DNA of 64,000 nt. It comes from Trichomonas vaginalis G3. Its lineage: Eukaryota; Parabasalia; Trichomonadida; Trichomonadidae. Every line of letters begins with the position of its first letter. The first letter of the stretch is position 1. The notes under the pieces were generated by a model. That model saw only the letters and a program-made list of their open reading frames with translations. It was not told the DNA's origin and did no database searches. The stretch spans positions 25,017,300 to 25,081,299 of the forward strand of contig NC_067204.1 of the NCBI RefSeq assembly GCF_026262505.1, given 5' to 3'. A program made the translations under genes and the position numbers. Below, in pieces: positions 1-9,297 of the stretch.

Positions 1-615
1 TTTCAAATGCTTTAGCTGCCAAATATATTGCAGTTCCACTTATGTTCCCTATACACCAAATATCTGTCAAAGACTTTGCAGGTGAAGTTGGAAACCAAAA
101 TCCAGAAGCCGCAGGTGCAAGAACAGATATTGCTTTAACAACTGCAATGAAACATGCAGATACTATGTTTGTACTGTTCAGACGAAACTATAAATGACTA
201 TTCTTGTTTCTACAACCCTGGTATTAAATATCATATAAACATAGATGGCAAATATTATCCAAGAGAAGAATATTCTACAGTTGAGGATATGAGGTCATAC
301 AACTTGACATTAGATGCTATGAACTTTAACAACAACTTCACAACAACCATTAACCCTGAAATGCAAAGTTCTATTATGCCATATGTGAAAGTATGGACTC
401 ATACAGGAGGTCAAAAAACTCAATATACAAATGGAGACCGTTCAAACTTTTGGCTTGGCATTCCATTTGCTGACTCAGAAGACTTTTATGGGTGGTATTT
501 CAACTGTTGTACAGTTCAAATACAATATACTGGTGACAGAGACGGTCCAGATGAATTGAGAGCAAAGAAGTTTACAAAACCAATAGCACTTTTCACGGAA
601 GATGCTCTTTGAAGA
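1..615 (+). pseudogene. Capsid-type structural gene of Polinton 1, 3' part
   Basis: The reading in 154-612 has the look of a beta-rich virion protein, with aromatic and Asn/Thr-rich segments and motifs such as FWLGIPFADSEDFYGWYF. Its position next to the minor-capsid-like gene at 1611-2412 suggests the C-terminal part of the major capsid protein, but I recognise no decisive motif. The gene enters from beyond the left edge and is not whole. The capsid assignment is inference from context. Confidence 0.45.
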
Positions 616-1028
616 TTCGTTCGATGAAACCTGCTGGGGCTCCTCAGATTGGCATAACGACAGCTTCATCGAGCAGATTTTGGCAGCAGGTCAGTAAGTT
701 GTTCTTGAACTGACTTCTCTCCGTCAAATATTGACAGTACGCCAGTTTTGACATAATATTGTATTATAAACTTTCCTTTAGTAATATCTGTAAGTTTTTG
801 AAGTTATATTTTTGTCTGCTTCAAGAACTTTCACCATTTCAGTTATACCAACTTTCTTTGCTTTATGAAAATATTTAGGTTCAGCAAAGACTGCTATTCT
901 ATAACATTTCCATTGTTTGTGTAAAGAACTATTCTGTCAATGTATTTGTATTGTTTGTGAGTATAAACTTTGTTCTGCTTCAATTCAATAAGATATCCGA
1001 ATACGTCCATCTTTTTATTCTAAGTAAA
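616..1028. other. No gene seen
   Basis: About 400 bases between the capsid-type region and the next gene. It is AT-rich and may hold the decayed tail of the preceding gene. I see no RNA gene, repeat or promoter motif that I can support. Confidence 0.4.
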
Positions 1029-1606
1029 ATGTCATTTCCGAAAAATAGAAGCGTAAGTGTTTCAAAAGGTTTAATGGCGGTGGCAGATGTGAAGTTAAAT
1101 TCACCAACTCAAACAAACAGTCAAAGTGTTATTGTCAATGTCAAAGACAGAGATGTTGAAGTGGGGAACCATACGAAGACGAAGATGGTATAACAATTGT
1201 TCCTGTAAAAGAACCAACATATCCTGAAGTTAACAGAGACTTAAGTTCTGTTGCAGATATTCGAAACGACTACCAACAACTGAAAGACAAACTTCAAACT
1301 CAGGAGAAGATTTGTCAAGCTTTAAGTATAATGTTAAACTTGGTCGAACACAACCCTGTAAAAGTGAACTCATATGTCATTGCACCTCATGAAGTTTTGA
1401 AAGAAACTATTGAAACTTTTGACAGAGCAGACGATATAAACATCAAAGAAATAGAACCCGACATTGGTTGCTGTGGTGTTTCATATAATGTCATTGACAA
1501 GATATACGTTATGAAAGGAGGTGAAACGTTGAACTTAAAATATAGTTTCCCAGACGTTATAAAAATATTTGACGACCACAACATTTCATTAAAATTTATT
1601 TGCTAA
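1029..1606 (+). pseudogene. Conserved Polinton protein with an E-x-CCG motif
   Basis: The segment near 1331-1606 contains PDIGCCG followed by a beta-rich tail ending in ISLKFIC. The gene at 31371-31988 in the second Polinton has the matching PEIECCGQMPVFMKIG segment and the tail LCLKYV, with similar spacing. Both also have a Ser/Asn-rich N-terminal part. This is therefore a conserved gene of these elements, probably of virion or replication role. I do not recognise a named family. In this element the gene is broken. The first ATG is at 1029 (MSFPKNRSVS). Confidence 0.55.
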
Positions 1607-1610
1607 GTAA

Positions 1611-2412
1611 ATGGCAGAAGACATAATGGTAATTTTATACTATTACGACTAAAAACCCTGAGTCATATAATTCTATAACAACAAACTTACAAAGTCCTCA
1701 AGGACGATATTGTAAACTAACCTTAAACACAATGACGACTAAAGCCTGTTTTGCTCTTTTGACACCAGAAGACTTTATTGTTGTGAATGGTAAAAAATAC
1801 TCCTTTGAAGATACTTACTCAGATATACCACCAACAGGTTTTGTTGACTTATTTAATACTTTAAGTACGGGTGTAACATGTGCTGCAACTAGAGCAGGTT
1901 TCATTATGTTTGGATGTCCGACTGAGTTTACTATAATGATATGAGCTATAATACAAAACTTATTTCTGGTTTTTACTACCAACAGTTTCCTATAACAGGA
2001 AAAAGGTGTCATACAAGGAATGTCTATTCCATTGACATTAAGCACACCAATCTTATATATTGTTTCAAACTTAGGTTCAAAGTGTTATTCGAATGTCGAC
2101 AGAAACTATTATGACCAAAAGATACTTATGCGTATAAAACAATACTTTCTCTGCTGGTTTGCCTATTGTTCATTCGAATGCAGAATTTTCAACCTTAGTG
2201 AACTCAAACACTTTGGCAAGTATAACGTTGACATAGTTGACGCAAACTTTGTTCCTGTAAAACTTTTATGTCCTATGTATTTGTCAATGACGGCAGAAAG
2301 TTTCGAATTGGAAGATGCAACTGGTGAAAGTATTGTATTACAAGAACAACTTCAACAACAAATAGCTCAAGAACAACAAATGCAACAAATGGAACAACAA
2401 AGTCAAGAATAA
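1611..2412 (+). pseudogene. Minor-capsid-like (PX-type) gene, broken
   Basis: Begins at the ATG at 1611 (MAEDIMV), directly after the preceding stop. The C-terminal part (2020-2412) contains YNVDIVDANFVPVKL, which matches FRLVDFQGEPIEIKAP in the 30754-31362 gene of the second element; this beta-strand pattern is typical of jelly-roll minor capsid (penton-like) proteins of Polintons. It ends in a Gln-rich tail (repeated EQQMQQ). The name PX is inferred from family knowledge and position, not proven. The gene is not intact. Confidence 0.45.
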
Positions 2413-2441
2413 AAAAATAATATTTTTTTATTTTTATAAAA

Positions 2442-3677
2442 ATGTACAGAATAGATGTTTCAGATTTTTATGACTTCCAAGCATTCAGAAATATGTGTCC
2501 ATTTAGAGACTATAACAAAGCAGTCGAGAATTTGAAACGTTTAGTCATTTATGTTGACTCTGCCCCAGAATGTTATGTCATGAAAGAATGGGATGTTGTC
2601 TTTAACAAACCAAGAGCAACAATAGTGTCTGAACAAGAATGTAGACAGAAACTTAAGAAAATAAAAGTTGTACAAGTTGGAATGAAGATGTTAGATGCTT
2701 GGGATATCTTATTGTCAAAGTTAGAAGATTTTTCAGTTCGAGGTATAAAGTTCTATACACCTTCTCCAAACTTCTATTCTATCTTCACTGGATATAAATA
2801 CGAACAAGTAGAATGGAAACACAGTATTATAGAAGCTTGGTTAGACCATGTCAAAGAAATTATATGCAATGGAAACAAAAGAGTCTATGAGTATATCTTA
2901 TGTTGGTTTGCAAATATCTTACAACATCCAAGTGCTAAAAATGAAACTGCTCTCATTATAATTGGAAAACAAGGAACTGGTAAGAATACTTTCTTTACAG
3001 ATATTTTGTGCAAACTGTTAGAAGGTTATTCGAATCCGAATATGACAAACTTAGAAAACATCTGTGGCAAGTTTAACTCCTCAATAGAGAATATGAAACT
3101 TATAGTTTGCAATGAACTTCAAAGTATAGATACAACAAAAGTTTTAAACTCAGATGCTTTGAAGAGTCTTATAACAGATAAAGTTTGAGTTGTTGAAAGA
3201 AAGTATAAAGACTCAAGAGTTTGTGAGAATGTTGCAAACTTCATTATGGTTTCAAACAATGCTGTTCCGATGAAGTTAGAAAGTTCTGACAGAAGATATG
3301 TAGTTGTCAGAACGTCAGAAGCTCATATGCAAGATACAGAATATTTTGACGACTTAGCAGAAACTTTGACATCTGACTTTTACAACCACTTGTTCTCATA
3401 TTTCATGACATTAGATATTTCAAAGTTCAATCCAAGACAAATTCCACATACCGAAGAGAGACAAACATTGTTAGAAGCAAACAAGAGTGTATATGAACTG
3501 TTCATAGAAGAAAGCGACTTTGAGTGTTTAGATGAAAGGTCATTGTACGATTCGTATAAACAATATTGTCAAGAGTATGGTTATATGCCAGCGTCTAAAC
3601 GAACATTCTTGGCAAATGTCAAAAGTCTTTTAGATGTTCAGAATGGTGTATATACAAAGAAAAATTTTTCTGAGTAA
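2442..3677 (+). pseudogene. D5-like SF3 primase-helicase of Polinton 1
   Basis: Superfamily 3 helicase of the poxvirus D5 type, which unwinds DNA during element replication. Visible parts: D5_N-like region (FSVRGIKFYTPSPNFYSIF, with GYKYE after it), Walker A GKQGTGKNT, Walker B-like LIVCNEL, then SNNAVPMKLESSDRRYVV, the equivalent of TNNVYPVKIEVGDRRYVV in the 23598-25910 protein of the second element. It is much shorter at the N terminus than that homologue. The ATG at 2442 is immediately preceded by TTTTTTTATTTTTATAAAA, a motif shared with other genes of both elements. The gene is broken. Confidence 0.82.
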
Positions 3678-3714
3678 ATTTTAAAAAAAAATATTTTTTT
3701 ATCCGATAGAAAAG

Positions 3715-4134
3715 ATGACAAAATTCATCTCAGTCAACAAGTACATGTCAGGACTTAAAGAAGAACTAGACCCATTCACATATTTGAATGTTTACTTCTA
3801 CCATTTTGAAAAGTCTTCATTCAGCAAAGTTTGGAACATCGAACCAGTTAAGTTTGCTGTTGTGACTAAAAATGGTGCGAAATTTGAAGACTTAGACATA
3901 GAAGGTTTGTTAACAGTCAAAGAAAGTTTTGACAGAAGGTTCTCAAACCTTAAAGAAGGCAAAGCATACAAACTTGTTATACCTTATGAACCAAAGAAGA
4001 CAGACGACTATGAATATTATGAGTCTAAAGTTGTAGAAGTTCAAGGTAAATTGGGTAAAAAGATTTTAGAGTCTAAGCCAGTGTTTACTCCTAAAGAGGA
4101 AGAGAACATTGACATTGACCCAGAAATGTTCTAA
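3715..4134 (+). CDS. Unknown Polinton protein, 139 aa
   Basis: Open gene of 139 codons starting MTKFISVNKYM and ending in an acidic tail (EEENIDIDPEMF). It follows the helicase gene after a 37-bp AT-rich spacer holding a TATTTTTTTATCC stretch. Predicted alternating beta and helical segments, no membrane segment or signal peptide. The gene at 22828-23331 in the second element also lies beside the helicase and ends in an acidic EEIDPEAL tail, so the two may be functional counterparts, perhaps in DNA binding; the sequence similarity is too weak for me to claim homology. Confidence 0.55.
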   Translation: MTKFISVNKYMSGLKEELDPFTYLNVYFYHFEKSSFSKVWNIEPVKFAVVTKNGAKFEDLDIEGLLTVKESFDRRFSNLKEGKAYKLVIPYEPKKTDDYEYYESKVVEVQGKLGKKILESKPVFTPKEEENIDIDPEMF

Positions 4135-4307
4135 AAATAAAATTTTATTTTTACATGTCAAATTCTTTTTTCTCTGGAACTGGTTCAGGTTCTTTCTTCT
4201 CTTCTACTTTTTCTCTTTCTTTTCTTTCTTCTTCTTCTCTGGTGGAGATATGTCAAATTTCTCAGAACCATATCTATGTAAAAGTTCTTTGTCCTTTAAT
4301 AGCTCAT

Positions 4308-4598
4308 CTATTTGTTTTCTATTTCATCTTCAAGAACAGCGCATGTGTCTTCTTTGCATTCTAAGAACTTTTGTTGGACTTCATCTTTCCAATCGGCGTC
4401 ATCTCTGTCAACAAGTCTGTCATTGACAAATTTTAAGACTGCTCTTTGTAATGTTTTATGGTTCTTGTCATATTCCCAGAAACAGAACTTTAGAACAAAT
4501 TCACCTTTCTTGTTTACACTATGTAAGATTTTATGGTCGACAGATGTTTTGCTGTCGAAAAGCTTGTCTCGAATATAGATAGCGAAATTGCTAGACAT
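4308..4598 (-). CDS. Unknown Polinton protein, 96 aa
   Basis: Reverse-strand gene starting MSSNFAIYIRDKLFDSK, rich in charged residues, with a helical C-terminal part. Its ATG lies only 36 bp from the ATG of the divergent ATPase gene, so the AT-rich spacer 4599-4634 must carry both promoters. The 4135-4307 stretch downstream is CT-rich on the plus strand and could belong to the same gene region. I do not recognise the family. Confidence 0.45.
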   Translation of the reverse strand: MSSNFAIYIRDKLFDSKTSVDHKILHSVNKKGEFVLKFCFWEYDKNHKTLQRAVLKFVNDRLVDRDDADWKDEVQQKFLECKEDTCAVLEDEIENK

Positions 4599-4634
4599 TT
4601 TCTAAAAGATAAAAATTTTAATTTTTCTAAAAAT

Positions 4635-5510
4635 ATGTTAGAAAAAAAGTTTGCTGACATTGACAAGAAATTTGAGAATGTTTTAAATAAGAACAAGAGG
4701 AAGTTAGAAAATGCTCAGATAAAGCCTATACATGAAAAGTTCTTATTTGCTCAGAATGGTATAACAGGTCTAATTGCACCACCTGGGTCTGGTAAGACTT
4801 TCACTTATCTTAAAATGGCTGCACAACAACAAGAACTAGATGAGAAGAACCCATTCTATGAGTTAGTTGTTATTTGTTCGACTTCTGGTCAATTTGACCA
4901 AACCGTCAATTCGTTCAAAGATATTATAAAGAAGTCTAAGTTAGTATGTATAAAGGATACTGAGTTGTTAGATTGGATAAAGAAGTACCAAAGAAGAGTT
5001 TTGAAGTATAATGCTATAAATGAGTATATAAATTCTAAGTTCAAAGACCCAAATGAGGAAATGCAGAGAATATTAGAGAAGAAACACTTCAGAAACAAAC
5101 AGAAAGAGATAGAATACATTTCGAAGAAATTGCAATCGTACGATTGGAAGACTTACCCTCATAGATGTCTTCTTATTTTAGATGACTTTGCTTCTCATCC
5201 TTTGTTAAAGAACAGAGAACAAGATATGTGTCGAATTCTTAAGAAGCTCAGACACTTTAACATCTCAGTTGTCATTTGTGTACAGACAGCAAAGAGTTTA
5301 AGTAAGGATGTTAAAAGAATACTTACTGACATAATACTTTTCCCCGGATTGTCCGAAGACGATTTCATGGAACTTATGAAAGAGTCCATGGCAGGTAAGT
5401 TTGACAGACATGAACTCTGGGAGAAGTATAAAGTCATACAAGACCCTCATACTTCTTTCAGAATTCATATCTATGCGAACAAAGTTCAAATTGTAAAAAG
5501 TCAAGCTTGA
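4635..5510 (+). CDS. FtsK/HerA-type genome-packaging ATPase
   Basis: P-loop ATPase of the A32/FtsK-HerA class that pumps the element's DNA into capsids. Seen: Walker A APPGSGKTF near residue 49, Walker B CLLILDDFASHPLL, then a conserved segment on LRHFNISVVICVQT (sensor-like) and FPGLSEDDF. I place the start at ATG 4635 (MLEKKFADIDKKF) rather than at the upstream in-frame ATG 4533. The homologue at 32413-33316 aligns from this point (MKHLFEEVDEKM), and an upstream start would overlap the divergent gene. Length of about 291 residues is normal for Polinton ATPases. This gene looks intact. Confidence 0.87.
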   Translation: MLEKKFADIDKKFENVLNKNKRKLENAQIKPIHEKFLFAQNGITGLIAPPGSGKTFTYLKMAAQQQELDEKNPFYELVVICSTSGQFDQTVNSFKDIIKKSKLVCIKDTELLDWIKKYQRRVLKYNAINEYINSKFKDPNEEMQRILEKKHFRNKQKEIEYISKKLQSYDWKTYPHRCLLILDDFASHPLLKNREQDMCRILKKLRHFNISVVICVQTAKSLSKDVKRILTDIILFPGLSEDDFMELMKESMAGKFDRHELWEKYKVIQDPHTSFRIHIYANKVQIVKSQA

Positions 5511-5529
5511 AAAATCTAAGTGTTTAGTC

Positions 5530-5709
5530 TTAGTAAGATGGTAGCTTCTTAAAGCAAATACCATTGCTGAGTTTTATGTACGTGAAGAGAAGTACAATGA
5601 ATTCAATTACGAGTACAATTGCAATGACAACTAAGGCAACTATTTTTGTCTTTTGCCAGCAAGAGTACTTCTTCTCTTCCAATAGTTCGGCAGAACTATA
5701 CTCACTCAT
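5530..5709 (-). CDS. Small single-span membrane protein, 59 aa
   Basis: Starts MSEYSSAELLEEKKYSC at the ATG at 5709. This start is preferred to the ATG at 5721 because GGCATTTCTC, an initiator-like sequence, touches it. One long hydrophobic span (IVALVVIAIVLVIEFIVLLF) follows a short polar N terminus. Many Polintons encode small membrane proteins of this size, thought to be virion or exit factors. No specific function can be assigned. It is divergent from the gene at 5754, with a 44-bp shared promoter space. Confidence 0.55.
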   Translation of the reverse strand: MSEYSSAELLEEKKYSCWQKTKIVALVVIAIVLVIEFIVLLFTYIKLSNGICFKKLPSY

Positions 5710-5753
5710 GAGAAATGCCAAAACGGTTTAATAGAAAAAGTGTCATTTTTTTC

Positions 5754-5943
5754 ATGTCCGAAGACTCGAAGGTGCAACACTTCCAAAATACCGACGAACT
5801 CAGAAGAGCAGCATGGCAGTATGTCTCTTGACAACTTCTTTGAGTTCTCCAGGTACACCTTGGAAAATGCTGAAGAACTCCGACACAGAGAATTTGGAGA
5901 AATTGCACTCCAATACTACCTTGACAAACAAAGGGTAAATTAA
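5754..5943 (+). pseudogene. Small accessory gene of Polinton 1
   Basis: ATG at 5754 follows GTGTCATTTTTTTC, a good parabasalid initiator (TCA+1). The downstream part encodes an acidic, helical segment (NFFEFSRYTLENAEELRHRE). The gene appears broken, and no family is recognised. It lies head to head with the membrane-protein gene at 5530-5709 and is the first of a run of same-strand small genes. Confidence 0.35.
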
Positions 5944-5978
5944 GACTAAAAACTTAACGTTTAAAAAGTGACATTTTT

Positions 5979-6179
5979 ATGAGCTCCGAGTCACCGAGAA
6001 AACTTGGTCAGATGTTAGCAGCTTACTTCCCTGAGGAGGATGGAAGCGTTACATACATCAGGTTCAAAAACAACGAACCTGGAATTGCGTACCAAATTCG
6101 CAATTACATGACCATGGAAGAGTACGAAAGGTTTCTACAAGAGAAACCAGCTCTAAACAACTCAGAAAAGAAAGAGTAA
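5979..6179 (+). CDS. Unknown small protein, 66 aa
   Basis: MSSESPRKLGQMLAAYFPEE start, acidic, no membrane segment. The ATG follows AAAAGTGACATTTTT, an initiator-like box used by several genes in this block. It lies 35 bp after the preceding gene. GC content at third codon positions is visibly higher than in the helicase and capsid genes, as in the other 5.7-9.3 kb genes, which hints at a separate origin for this cargo. Function unknown. Confidence 0.5.
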   Translation: MSSESPRKLGQMLAAYFPEEDGSVTYIRFKNNEPGIAYQIRNYMTMEEYERFLQEKPALNNSEKKE

Positions 6180-6207
6180 AAAGTTTAATTCGTAATTGTT
6201 TATTTTT

Positions 6208-6788
6208 TTACTTGTAAGGGCAAGCTGCAAGTATGAAGTCGACTATCTCCGTCTTTGTTTTGACGAGCTGGACGGCTCTTGCGAGTACGTCTGTTTTGCG
6301 GTCTCCAGCTGGTGTCTGACCTTCGTAATTGCGCATGTTCTTGAGAGCTCCAACTGTAAATGGTTGTAGGATGAAGAGTCTCTCAGACTGCTTGAGGTAG
6401 TCTTCACGGTCACGAACCGAATCTGTGTACGAGTCGAATCGGTCGATTTGAGGGAAGAGACTGAAAGCCTGTCGTCTTCCATTGGAACTGTAGCATACTC
6501 TTTGCGTAAGCGGTTCAGACCTTCTTCGAAGTCTTGGTCTTTTCGATTGAGATTGGAATTGGAATTGCTGGGTGGAGCTTGCTGGAACAACCAAGGGTTG
6601 GGGAAGTAAGGCATAGGCTGAGGAGGGTAGTTCGGGAAGCCTTGTGGTGGGTAGTAACCTTGAGGTGGAAATTGGTAGTAATTCGGAGGTACTTGCTGGA
6701 ACTGAGGTTGCTGAGGAGACTGTTGTGGTTCTGCAGCTTTCGGTTCTTCTGGCTTTGGAAGGCATTCAGGAAGAGGAACGTCAGTCAT
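6208..6788 (-). pseudogene. Pro/Gln/Tyr-rich accessory protein gene
   Basis: Reverse strand, start MTDVPLPECLPKPEEPKAAE. The N-terminal 70 residues are a low-complexity Pro-Gln-Tyr-Asn stretch (for example YYPPQGFPNYPPQPMPY), followed by a charged, more ordered half. Composition resembles structural or disordered linker proteins of virus-like elements. Two overlapping long frames cover the region and the gene is probably not intact. Divergent from the gene at 6992 across a repeat-rich spacer. Confidence 0.4.
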
Positions 6789-7003
6789 CCGTTTGTGTCC
6801 TGTCGGAAGGAAAAATTTTTCCTGTCGGATGGAAGAACTTTTTCTGTCGGAAGGAAAAACTTTTTCTGAAGTTCGACCAAAAAGTTCTCAAATTTCGAAA
6901 ATTTGAATGGTTTACGGACGGACAACTGGAAGAGTTCTTCCTGTCGTCGGGAAAAATTTTTCCCTTTGTCGGGAAAATATTTTCCTGTCGGATGGAAGAA
7001 CTT
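6789..7003. repeat. Iterated CTGTCGG(A/T)GGAA spacer with GGAAAAATTTTTCC palindromes
   Basis: The spacer between two divergent genes contains about five copies of a CTGTCGGAWGGAA-type motif, several joined to the self-complementary GGAAAAATTTTTCC. CTGTCGGATGGAAGAACTT occurs twice, and in the second copy it contains the ATG of the rightward gene at 6992. The repeats look like binding sites for a regulator in a shared divergent promoter. That role is inference. Confidence 0.6.
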
Positions 7004-7366
7004 GGAATGCAAGAAAGACTTGACGAGGCAATTTACCTCATTGAACTTAACGACTGCGTAAAAGACTACTTGCGCAAGGTAATGAAGCCCAAGGTCAAGT
7101 TCATCACTATTTCTGGAAGGTCTACACTTCAGCTCGAGACTTCGACTGGAATTCCAATTCAAATACCAGACGGGACAGCCTACGATGGCATAAAGTACGC
7201 CAAAAGAGAAGCTCTTGTTAAGTTCCTAAACAAACGTCCTTGGATAAAAATACCAAACAAGGAGAACCCCCTACCCCATATGAAATTGGCAATTCAGTCT
7301 CTCCTTCACTTCTCTGGTCAACCATTCTTTATAACTACAGAAGGCGACATTCAGCCAGTTCAGTAA
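6992..7366 (+). CDS. Unknown accessory protein, 124 aa
   Basis: Start at ATG 6992 (MEELGMQERLDEAIYLIE) inside the repeated CTGTCGGATGG motif. Upstream in-frame codons read through low-complexity repeat and antisense of the neighbouring gene, so a longer start is unlikely. The protein has a helical N terminus, a central beta-rich region and a C-terminal part with FLNKRPWIKIPNKENPLP. No recognised family and no membrane segment. Confidence 0.5.
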   Translation: MEELGMQERLDEAIYLIELNDCVKDYLRKVMKPKVKFITISGRSTLQLETSTGIPIQIPDGTAYDGIKYAKREALVKFLNKRPWIKIPNKENPLPHMKLAIQSLLHFSGQPFFITTEGDIQPVQ

Positions 7367-7392
7367 ACATCTCATTTTAACTCACTTTTTTT

Positions 7393-7658
7393 ATGTTTTT
7401 ACTCACACTCGTACTCACCAGGTATGAGTACAACTATTTCAACTGTGAACCTTGTATTGACCGGTCTTCCTGTAAATGCAAGTTCGGTCAATACACAGTT
7501 TATGGTGGCAAGAAGGACAGTGGGGAATGCGCGCTCGAGAGAGAATTGAAATTCCAGACCCAACTCCAACAAGAACTCTCAAGTTACCAGAGACTCGTGT
7601 GAAGAAGAAGTCATATAACAAAGCACTTATAGCCATATACATGGCACGTTTAGAGTAA
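7393..7658 (+). pseudogene. Small Cys-containing accessory gene
   Basis: ATG 7393 directly follows AACTCACTTTTTT, an excellent parabasalid initiator (TCACTTTTTT). The product begins with a hydrophobic stretch (MFLLTLVLT) like a signal or anchor, then a cluster of cysteines (NCEPCIDRSSCKC). Two overlapping frames cover the region, so the gene may be broken. Function unknown. Confidence 0.35.
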
Positions 7659-7681
7659 AAACATTTTTTTTCATTTTTTGA

Positions 7682-8266
7682 ATGAAGCAAGTTAAATTCG
7701 TCCCACACCAATCTCAATGGACCGATGAAGAGTTTCAAGCCATGGTTGAAGGCGTTGAGAACGACATAGACGGCGAACTTGAAGGAGCTCAAACCACAAT
7801 TGCAACCAAAATTGCACAAGTCAAGGAACAGATAGCTCCACTTAAAGCTACCAAAGCTACTCTTGACCTCATGGATACTTACCGTTTAGAAGTAAAGAGT
7901 GGAATAAGACAATTAAAATTGAAACTTCTAAACTACGAAGCTATACTCCAAAAGTTAGCAGAAATGAGAAGACTTTACCAGAGCTACTTACATGTAAGGG
8001 ACTTACCTTCAAGCAGTCCGACCAAAGATGAATTTTCTGACATTGTCCCAATTTTGTCCGAAAGTCAGCTCAGATGTTTTGAACTGCTCCCAACATATCC
8101 AGAATATAAAAATTTGCCTGAACTCTTTCGGTTCCTCAAAAAACGTTTTTTGGTTCTCATGTTCGAAACTTTTATCGGAAGAGACAACAAACGTTCAGAA
8201 GAAGAGCAAGATATTATTTTAAACTTGTTGTATGACTTAACTGTCATAACCAGCTTTTTGAAGTAA
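7682..8266 (+). CDS. Unknown coiled-coil accessory protein, 194 aa
   Basis: Starts MKQVKFVPHQSQWTDEEF after TCATTTTTTGA, an initiator box. Residues ~25-100 are strongly helical with heptad-like spacing (LEGAQTTIATKIAQVKEQI). The C-terminal half is hydrophobic and helical (LPELFRFLKKRFLVLMFETF). No membrane signal at the N terminus. Neighbouring genes 7393, 7682 and 8299 are co-directional with 23-32 bp spacers, each with its own initiator. No recognised family. Confidence 0.55.
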   Translation: MKQVKFVPHQSQWTDEEFQAMVEGVENDIDGELEGAQTTIATKIAQVKEQIAPLKATKATLDLMDTYRLEVKSGIRQLKLKLLNYEAILQKLAEMRRLYQSYLHVRDLPSSSPTKDEFSDIVPILSESQLRCFELLPTYPEYKNLPELFRFLKKRFLVLMFETFIGRDNKRSEEEQDIILNLLYDLTVITSFLK

Positions 8267-8298
8267 AACCGTCATTCGCAAACCACTTCATTTTTTCG

Positions 8299-8991
8299 AT
8301 GTCCGAACAAGCACCGAAGCCAAACTCAATGGAAGATGTCCTTTCAAGGTTGCCAGACAAGCGCCCAGTTCAAATTCAAATTGCCCAATTGAAAGCTCAT
8401 CTGACAAACACCATTAAGACTCTCCAAAGTAGTCTTATGACAGAGATGAAGGAACTTAAAGCCGATGTCCTCATGAACCAAGCTTCCAATGAGAAATGCC
8501 TGAACGATTTCGCGGAAACCTTGCGCAATTACGAGAGAGAGAACCGAGACCTTGCCAGACTCATCTACCGTTTCTTCGAAGAGATAGACGCCATCTGGAA
8601 GGTACTCGGAAAGGACAGAACATGCAACACCGTACTTCGTGAGTACCAAATTGAAGAAGGAATTGTCGAGGAAGAAGAGGAAGAAGAGGAAGAAGAGAAA
8701 CACGAAGAAGTTCCTGAAGCCGCTACATGGGCAACCCTTGTTGCCGATGACGGTTACGAAATTTCCCAACCCTACCCATACCAAATCCGCAACAAGGAGA
8801 CAGGCAAGGTTCTTACCCCAGTCCTCAACAACTTGGGACACTTGAACCTTAACCTTCGGAATCGCGGTTCAATCTCCATGGGCAAGCTTGTCGCAATTCA
8901 ATGGGTTCCAAATCCAGACAAGAAGACGAAGGTCAGACACATTGACGGTGACAAGCTCAACAACCGTAAGGAGAACCTCGAGTGGTTCTAA
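8299..8991 (+). CDS. Coiled-coil protein with C-terminal HNH endonuclease module
   Basis: 230 aa. Residues 1-115 form a coiled coil. A Glu-rich linker of about ten residues follows (near residue 120), then WATLVADDGYEISQPYPYQI, a NUMOD-like strand motif, and an HNH_3-type module: AIQWVPNP, then VRHIDGDKLNNRKENLEWF with the catalytic His-Ile-Asp and the NN...N-L-W signature. HNH modules of this type cut DNA in homing endonucleases of phages and large viruses. The gene at 18207-18744 of the second Polinton has the same WETLVADEDYEI-HNH module without the coiled coil. The ATG follows TTCATTTTTTCG, an initiator. Codon use is GC-richer than the core viral genes. Confidence 0.75.
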   Translation: MSEQAPKPNSMEDVLSRLPDKRPVQIQIAQLKAHLTNTIKTLQSSLMTEMKELKADVLMNQASNEKCLNDFAETLRNYERENRDLARLIYRFFEEIDAIWKVLGKDRTCNTVLREYQIEEGIVEEEEEEEEEEKHEEVPEAATWATLVADDGYEISQPYPYQIRNKETGKVLTPVLNNLGHLNLNLRNRGSISMGKLVAIQWVPNPDKKTKVRHIDGDKLNNRKENLEWF

Positions 8992-9084
8992 GAGTAAAAA
9001 AAATTATTTTAGGGGGAAACCCCAAGTAAATTTAAGTTTTTATTTTTGGTATTGGTACCAATTTTGGAATGTGAAGACCACATC

Positions 9085-9297
9085 TCAACCTCTGTACGTG
9101 AGTCTTGGGTCCACGTCTAAGACCCTTCTGTAGCAATTCCAAGCCCGAGCAAATTCAATTGTCAACCACTCGTCTCCTCTGTAGTCTTCAATCCATTCTT
9201 TGAAGAGACGGTTGAGTTCGAGCCTGGAATATCTCTTGCCTGGTACCAACACCAACATTTGGTTGAACTGGACGAAGCACTCAGGGATGTACGCCAT
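9085..9297 (-). CDS. Small D5-C-terminus-like (winged-helix) protein, 70 aa
   Basis: MAYIPECFVQFNQMLVLVPG, then YSRLELNRLFKEWIEDYRGD and a final FARAWNCYRRVLDV. The order of hydrophobic and aromatic residues recalls the small helical winged-helix domain found at the C terminus of D5-like primase-helicases, here as a free protein. That is a pattern-level guess. Upstream on its strand lies GTGACATTTTTTTA, an initiator-like sequence. Confidence 0.45.
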   Translation of the reverse strand: MAYIPECFVQFNQMLVLVPGKRYSRLELNRLFKEWIEDYRGDEWLTIEFARAWNCYRRVLDVDPRLTYRG

